From JAUMBM01 sp964441755 (GTDB lineage: Bacteria; Bacteroidota; Bacteroidia; Chitinophagales; Saprospiraceae), in NCBI GenBank assembly GCA_964441755.1, contig CAYTVG010000001.1, forward strand, positions 372,001 through 436,000: a stretch of 64,000 nucleotides of DNA, written 5' to 3'. Made by a program: the position numbers and the translations under genes. The notes under the pieces were generated by a model. It saw only the letters and a program-made list of their open reading frames with translations. It made no database searches and was not told the origin of the DNA. This document shows, piece after piece, positions 59,331-64,000 of this stretch (position 1 is its first letter; every line of letters begins with the position of its first letter).

Positions 59331-61567
59331 CAAACCTTAAAGACTACTTTCAGAACGTCGCAATTGTAATGATTCTGCTGGCCGGGTATGGGCTGGGCGC
59401 GCAGATACCGGGCAGCTGGCTTGTCGATTCATTGCCGGCTGGCGTATGGCATTCACCGGTAGCAAGTCCTGACGGAGGCTTCCTTTTTCTGGTAAATCAG
59501 GGAAATCCCCGCAATATGGGGACGGCCAATGCCAATGATATATGGATGCTGCAGCGCCAGGAGGATGGCAGCTGGGGTGATGCCTTGCATCTGGGAGCTA
59601 CCGTAAATAGTCGCCTGACAGACGGTATCGCTGCTGCAGGGCCTGCTGCTGGCTGGTTACTCCTTTTTAGTCCTGAAAAGGGCGTTGCCCCTCGCATCGC
59701 AGAGCGTACGGGGCGCTCGTGGCAGCTCGCCGATTCAATTTACATAGCAGAGATCAGTGACTGGACACAAGTCAGCTACTGTTTTCTGGATGCTAACAGG
59801 ACTGTATTCCTGTTTAGCGCTGACTGGGAAGGAGGTTTTGGAGGACAGGATATTTACAGATCCGTTCGTACAGCAGATGGCTACTGGTCAAAACCACAGA
59901 ATCTGGGGCCCGGCATCAATTCGGCTCAGCATGATATAGCTCCCTTGCTGGCAGCCGATGAAGAGACACTCTACTACGAGTCTTATGATGGCGGTCGCCG
60001 AATATTGCGAATGGGCCGCATGAATATTCGCACAAATCAGTGGGAGCGGGCGACGGAGGTAAAAATATCGCTACAATCACTTAACCCCCGGGGGTCGCGT
60101 ATAGCTCTTTTTCCGGATGGAAAAAATATTGTGACGATAGAAACAGACAGCCTGGGCAATACCAGACCCCAATGGCGGGCACTACCGGATAATGCAACGG
60201 CCAGGCCTGTGCAGGTGCTGAGAGGCAGTTGCCGAATGCCTGAATTCGTTGACAATAAGGATGTAGAAGTGTATATGCGGGAGCTGAAAACAGGTCAGGT
60301 AAAACCCTTATATGTCGATCATAAGGGGAATTTTTGTGCGCTACTGTCAGTGGGAGCTGTCGTGAGTGTGGAGGGACGAAAACCGGGTTATTTCAGTGAT
60401 CCTGTACTGCTGAATGCTGAGAAAGAGGTGGTAGACCCGATCATAAACTGGCGGCAGCTGGGCTCACTTCCTACAGACTACTACCAAATAGAAGATACGA
60501 TAAGGCTTAAGCAGGAACGTCTCCTGGAGGTGGGCAGACAGATATCGGTATTGCGGGAGCGGTATGAAACCAGGGTACATCAACTGGCTCACAGGGTACG
60601 GGAGATGTCGACGCACGAATGGGATGATAGCAAGATTGGATATTACAAGGGGGGGTATGAAGATATTGATCAGCGTCAAATGTCCCCGGACAGCTTCGTC
60701 AGATTCATTCATTTGCTGGAAGAAGATAGCGTTGTAACCAATTTGATCGATAGTTTTCTCAACGACCTGAGGAGGGGACGATCGCAGCAGTTGTATAGCA
60801 ATCTTGGTGCAGGCGACTGGGATAAAATTGCGGCTATAATCTTCACAGATCTGACAGGCAGACAGGAATCTTCCGAAGTGCAGTTGATGAAAATGTCCGA
60901 AAAAGAGATAGGCATAGTGAAAGAAGCCATCATGAACTTGTCTGTTCCGTTGGATTTGCTTTCTGATCAGGGTTTTCAAAACATGAAAGAGCTCACGGCA
61001 GAAGCTGTGGAGCTCTACAGGCATGACATAGCACGCGAGCAACTGGAGACGCAAATACTAAGCCGTGCGCAAAACCAGGCGGATAAGGATGAAAAGCTTA
61101 CCGATCGGGCAGAAAGCAGGGAAGATGGTCGATTCTCAGGTGATGACGAAGAAATAACCCAGCCGTCTACGAAGTTGCAGCAGGTAACACTTACTTTTGA
61201 GCGGATTTACAAAGGTGCGCGTTTTGTAATTGACGATCTTTATTTTCACGAAAACGGTACAGAACCCGGCGAAAGAGAATTAATGATTATAGCCTACTTG
61301 CAGTGGTTGCTGCAGTCTCATCCGAATGTGCGTATACAGGTATGCTGCCACACACATAGGAATATGCACCATTCTAAGGCCATTGATCAAACTATTCAGC
61401 GGGCGCGAAGCATACAGACAAGCCTTGTAGATATGGGTATCGATCGCCTCAGGGTGATACCCAGAGGGTATGGAAAGTCACTGCCGAGAGTGGTGGGCGA
61501 CAGTCTGAGTAGTTTGTTGACTAACCAACGTACGGAGATACTGGTTGTGTCCACGATGTATAGGTAG
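59315..61567 (+). CDS. PD40-repeat / OmpA-domain outer-membrane-associated protein
   Basis: 750 residues. Signal-like VAIVMILLAGYGLGAQ; N-terminal beta-propeller of PD40-type blades (SPDGGFLFLVNQGNP, NDIWMLQR, LFSADWEGGFGGQDIYRS, LYYESYDGGRRILRM); helical coiled middle (about 385-600); C-terminal OmpA-like peptidoglycan-binding domain (IDDLYFHENGTEPGE, RARSIQTSLVDMGIDRLRV). This layout is common in Bacteroidota gliding/type IX-related or envelope proteins. The start overlaps the aldehyde dehydrogenase end. The OmpA motif departs from the usual TDxxG (CCHTHRNM), so the peptidoglycan-binding Asp may be missing. Confidence 0.82.
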   Translation: MYQILTNLKDYFQNVAIVMILLAGYGLGAQIPGSWLVDSLPAGVWHSPVASPDGGFLFLVNQGNPRNMGTANANDIWMLQRQEDGSWGDALHLGATVNSRLTDGIAAAGPAAGWLLLFSPEKGVAPRIAERTGRSWQLADSIYIAEISDWTQVSYCFLDANRTVFLFSADWEGGFGGQDIYRSVRTADGYWSKPQNLGPGINSAQHDIAPLLAADEETLYYESYDGGRRILRMGRMNIRTNQWERATEVKISLQSLNPRGSRIALFPDGKNIVTIETDSLGNTRPQWRALPDNATARPVQVLRGSCRMPEFVDNKDVEVYMRELKTGQVKPLYVDHKGNFCALLSVGAVVSVEGRKPGYFSDPVLLNAEKEVVDPIINWRQLGSLPTDYYQIEDTIRLKQERLLEVGRQISVLRERYETRVHQLAHRVREMSTHEWDDSKIGYYKGGYEDIDQRQMSPDSFVRFIHLLEEDSVVTNLIDSFLNDLRRGRSQQLYSNLGAGDWDKIAAIIFTDLTGRQESSEVQLMKMSEKEIGIVKEAIMNLSVPLDLLSDQGFQNMKELTAEAVELYRHDIAREQLETQILSRAQNQADKDEKLTDRAESREDGRFSGDDEEITQPSTKLQQVTLTFERIYKGARFVIDDLYFHENGTEPGERELMIIAYLQWLLQSHPNVRIQVCCHTHRNMHHSKAIDQTIQRARSIQTSLVDMGIDRLRVIPRGYGKSLPRVVGDSLSSLLTNQRTEILVVSTMYR

Positions 61568-61603
61568 TCTTATATTTTGTTTGATAATAAATCAATTACA
61601 TAT

Positions 61604-62077
61604 ATGGTTCAGGAAACCACCATAGATCGGGTTGTAGACATCTTCAATGAAGACGAAGCTGCCCTTGATCAGGCGCTGGCAGCGCTCGAGATCCAACAGC
61701 CATTGTTATACAGTTACCTGTTGGAATCTGAGGAATTCGAAGCTTTTACGGATGCAGAACGCGAGTATCTGTTATTTCTGGCGCTGGTAGTATGGAGATC
61801 TGCAGAAGAACAATACGGAAAATGCCCGGAAATAACGGAAGAGCAACTCAGTGCTGCTGAAGAAAAAAACTGGGAGCAGTTGGGAGAGTTGAGTGAAACG
61901 CGTTTCCGCGAGCGGATGAGTATGTTTTTCATGGACTACAAGGAAGAAGACTTGCTGGCTTTTATAGAGGATGCACTGTTGGAAGATGATGATACGCCGG
62001 TTACCAAGGAAGGTAGGGAGGCGTTGTTTATAAGTCTTAAATCAGTCATCGATGTTTTAACCGGCAATCGACAGTAA
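61604..62077 (+). CDS. acidic protein of unknown function
   Basis: 157 residues from the ATG at 61604 (MVQETTIDRVVDIF). Highly acidic, helical, no signal or membrane segment (EEDLLAFIEDALLEDDDTPVTKEGREALFI). I recognise no domain; similar small acidic proteins are common in Bacteroidota. The gene lies 36 bp after the OmpA-type gene and 38 bp before the next, probably one transcript. Confidence 0.65.
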   Translation: MVQETTIDRVVDIFNEDEAALDQALAALEIQQPLLYSYLLESEEFEAFTDAEREYLLFLALVVWRSAEEQYGKCPEITEEQLSAAEEKNWEQLGELSETRFRERMSMFFMDYKEEDLLAFIEDALLEDDDTPVTKEGREALFISLKSVIDVLTGNRQ

Positions 62078-62115
62078 GCATTTATCGCCTCATTTTTAAA
62101 GTGATCGGCAAGCTT

Positions 62116-62796
62116 ATGGCTACACATCGGTATTCTTATCCTTCACGTATTTACCGGGATTTTTTCTCGATATCCCCCAGTGATTATCATGGGATCATAC
62201 GTTTTTTTGAAAGGAATGAGGAAGCGATCAACCGGCTTGCATGGGATGAGCACCAGCAGCTGCTGGAGAAATACGCGGGGGCATTGTTTGCTGTCGGCGA
62301 ATATCGCAAATATTTACTGCTGGCAGATATCTTGATTGAGGCGGCATTGGATGAGGCGATGCCTGATGCGCCACCTTTTGAACAACTTCTATTCCGAAAA
62401 GCGGCTTCCTATTACCAAATTTCGGCATACGAAGAAGCAAGTCACGTTCTTGAGGAGCTTATTCGCATTCGCCCGGATCACCAGGATGCAAGGTTGTTTT
62501 TGCTGAAGGTGCTGGGGAAAAAGCAGCAGCAGTTCAGAGCCAGGTACCTGGCCCTGGCGGTTATACTGGCTGCCTTTGGCAGCCTGCTGTACAGCACTGA
62601 ATTGCTGTTTGTGCGGCCCTTCTATGCTATGTATGCTGCCAAAGTCGGGCAATTGCGTATGCTGGTATTGGCTGCTTGTCTAATGAGTTGGCTGGGTGGC
62701 AGCGTATATGTTTACCTGAAAAGTTATTACAAAGTAAATTCTTTCATTCTGGCGCAAAAACGCAGAAAACACAAAAGTACGTCGCCGGAAGGATGA
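62116..62796 (+). CDS. membrane-anchored protein with TPR-like helices, unknown function
   Basis: 226 residues from ATG 62116; GTG at 62101 would add five. Soluble helical N-terminal part with TPR-like AASYYQISAYEEASHVLEELIRIRPDHQDAR, then two membrane helices (about 145-165 and 180-205) and a basic tail (KRRKHKSTS). Probably a cytosolic repeat domain held at the membrane. No family recognised. Confidence 0.65.
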   Translation: MATHRYSYPSRIYRDFFSISPSDYHGIIRFFERNEEAINRLAWDEHQQLLEKYAGALFAVGEYRKYLLLADILIEAALDEAMPDAPPFEQLLFRKAASYYQISAYEEASHVLEELIRIRPDHQDARLFLLKVLGKKQQQFRARYLALAVILAAFGSLLYSTELLFVRPFYAMYAAKVGQLRMLVLAACLMSWLGGSVYVYLKSYYKVNSFILAQKRRKHKSTSPEG

Positions 62797-62970
62797 CGAT
62801 TTTCTGCCGAAAACATTACATTAGCATGGATGCAGCCCGGGCAACAGCAGGGAGTAGCAGGGTATACGTGCCAAATAAACGTGCCAATATAGTGAGGGGT
62901 TTGATAGTTTTTGAATACCTTCGCAGAGTATACAGACGCTGCCCATTTACGTCAGACTAGATTAAATTGT

Positions 62971-63876
62971 ATGCAACCAACACTAGTTATTCTTGCTGCC
63001 GGTATGGGCAGCCGATACGGAGGTCTCAAGCAGGTCGATGGGGTGGGTCCACACGATGAAGCCATCATCGAGTATTCCGTGTACGATGCTATCCGAGCGG
63101 GTTTTGGCAAAGTAGTGTTTGTCATTCGCAAGGATATTGAAACCCCTTTCAGAGAAAAAATTGGAGATATCTTTGAGGGTAAGATAGCACTCGAATATGT
63201 TTTTCAAGAAAAAGACAGCCTCGTGCCTGCTGGTATCGATGGCTTCAGCCGGGAAAAACCATGGGGTACGGCACATGCTATGCTAGTGGCAAAAACGGCT
63301 GTACAGGAACCTTTTGCAGTAATCAATGCCGATGATTATTATGGTGCGCAGGCCTTCCGTACAATGTATACATTCCTGACAGAAGAATGCAGTCCTTCGC
63401 TCTTCTCTATGGTAGGGTATATCCTTAGAAATACCCTGTCTGATCATGGGGCTGTCAACAGAGGTGTTGCAGCCGTTGACGAGCGGCAGTTGCTTACGCA
63501 GGTCGACGAACGTTTAAAGATAGAGCGCCAGGAGGATGGACAGCCTGCATATCTGGGTGAAGACGGTAAGCGTTATCCGCTGTCTGAGGAAAGTTATGTT
63601 TCCATGAATTTTTGGGGCTTTCACCCCTCAATCTTTGAGGTTACCGAACGGATGTTTGCCGATTTTTGCCATGCCGCGCAATCGTCCGGTAAGGCTGAGT
63701 TCTTAATTCCTTCAGTCGTGGATAGCATGATTAAGGATGGGACGGCAAGCGTTAAAGTACTGTCATGTGAAGACCGATGGTATGGAGTGACCTATCGGGA
63801 GGATAAGCCCGCTGTGGTGTCAGCTTTCGCAGAGCTGGTTCGAAAGGGGCTGTATCCTGAAAATCTCTGGACGTAG
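62971..63876 (+). CDS. sugar-1-phosphate nucleotidyltransferase-family protein
   Basis: 301 residues from the ATG at 62971. TLVILAAGMGSRYGGLKQVD is the nucleotidyltransferase G-x-G-T/S-R loop, PWGTAHAMLVAK and NADDYYGAQAF hold the base and metal sites, and SMNFWGFHPSIFE is the substrate region. The family activates sugars as NDP-sugars. In many Bacteroidota a small sugar kinase gene follows it; here the window ends 124 bp after the stop. Cytosolic. Confidence 0.88.
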   Translation: MQPTLVILAAGMGSRYGGLKQVDGVGPHDEAIIEYSVYDAIRAGFGKVVFVIRKDIETPFREKIGDIFEGKIALEYVFQEKDSLVPAGIDGFSREKPWGTAHAMLVAKTAVQEPFAVINADDYYGAQAFRTMYTFLTEECSPSLFSMVGYILRNTLSDHGAVNRGVAAVDERQLLTQVDERLKIERQEDGQPAYLGEDGKRYPLSEESYVSMNFWGFHPSIFEVTERMFADFCHAAQSSGKAEFLIPSVVDSMIKDGTASVKVLSCEDRWYGVTYREDKPAVVSAFAELVRKGLYPENLWT

Positions 63877-64000
63877 TTGCTGCCGTTAGCAAGCCCAAAA
63901 TTGTCGGTTATACAACAAATGAATGCAATCAACTGATAGTTAGTTTTTTGTACATTAAGCTATGTATCTCGGGATGCATGAAGAATCCAACATATCGATA

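Noticed and set aside
63962..64000. Start of a further gene at the right edge (ATGs at 63962, 63974, 63978)
   Set aside because: Only 23-39 bases remain, too short to tell a real start from chance.
1..64000. CRISPR arrays, insertion sequences, prophage or integrase genes
   Set aside because: No regularly spaced direct repeats, transposase, integrase or phage structural genes were seen.

Overview
The window reads as a stretch of chromosome from a member of the phylum Bacteroidota. Supporting signs are the CNA-like beta-sandwich plus TonB-dependent receptor architecture, families typical of the phylum (DUF4153, DUF2911, DUF2807 'GIN', an HD-Pycsar-effector fusion, PD40/OmpA), a missing encoded CCA on both tRNAs, and four sites with the Bacteroidota-type promoter TTG-N20-TAnnTTTG. 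Moderately high GC and gene content are compatible with the Saprospiria/Lewinella side of the phylum, but that placement is a guess. There is no rRNA, CRISPR array, insertion sequence or prophage; the region looks like ordinary chromosome with several small functional modules.

Layout. 1-2498: 3' end of a DUF3427 helicase, a SLATT-like DUF4231 membrane protein and a small PGDYG protein. 2583-9492 (minus strand): a phosphate-scarcity block made of a TonB receptor plus beta-propeller phytase, and an operon btaA-btaB-plcP predicted to strip phosphate from phospholipids and rebuild the diacylglycerol as a betaine lipid. 9695-11616: small ORF, arsenate-reductase-like phosphatase and Acr3 arsenite exporter. 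12237-20336: Tat-exported DOPA-dioxygenase-like enzyme, DUF2911, saccharopine-dehydrogenase-like oxidoreductase, membrane protein, amidohydrolase, YHS lipoprotein, DUF2807 protein. 20541-24455: MFS transporter, DUF4153, and a membrane protein/winged-helix regulator pair. 24646-28593: tRNA-Asp, accA, DUF6913-dapA, thioredoxin, dihydrofolate reductase. 28824-33164: mreB-mreC-mreD-PBP2 cell-shape operon. 33584-40702: tRNA-Val, HD-PycTM, hemB, PLP gamma-lyase divergent from an Lrp regulator, thioesterase, glycosyltransferase. 40902-50301: TlpA-type thioredoxin, TPR protein, membrane pyrophosphatase, nitroreductase, membrane-anchored MutS-like ATPase, sterol-desaturase-family enzyme. 50527-56728: tetR-tolC-MFP-RND efflux operon. 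56883-63876: M28/glutaminyl-cyclase-like lipoprotein, aldehyde dehydrogenase, PD40-OmpA protein, two unknowns and a sugar nucleotidyltransferase.

How genes work together. The phosphate block is the most coherent system: phytate capture outside, phospholipid replacement inside, and arsenate detoxification beside it (arsenate enters by phosphate transporters). Upstream of both phosphate transcription units lie similar paired TTAACA-like hexamers in the same orientation as the genes, resembling known PhoP-type boxes; this link is inference.

Non-coding architecture. At least five intergenic copies of a diverged ~110-160 bp palindromic repeat were found (ends CGTATTCGGG / CCCGAATACG), and many gene ends carry long, near-perfect, sequence-unrelated hairpins, several times as tandem pairs, including one 42-bp perfect palindrome. 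CDS starts were chosen by family length, promoter position and overlap; several differ from the longest possible ORF.
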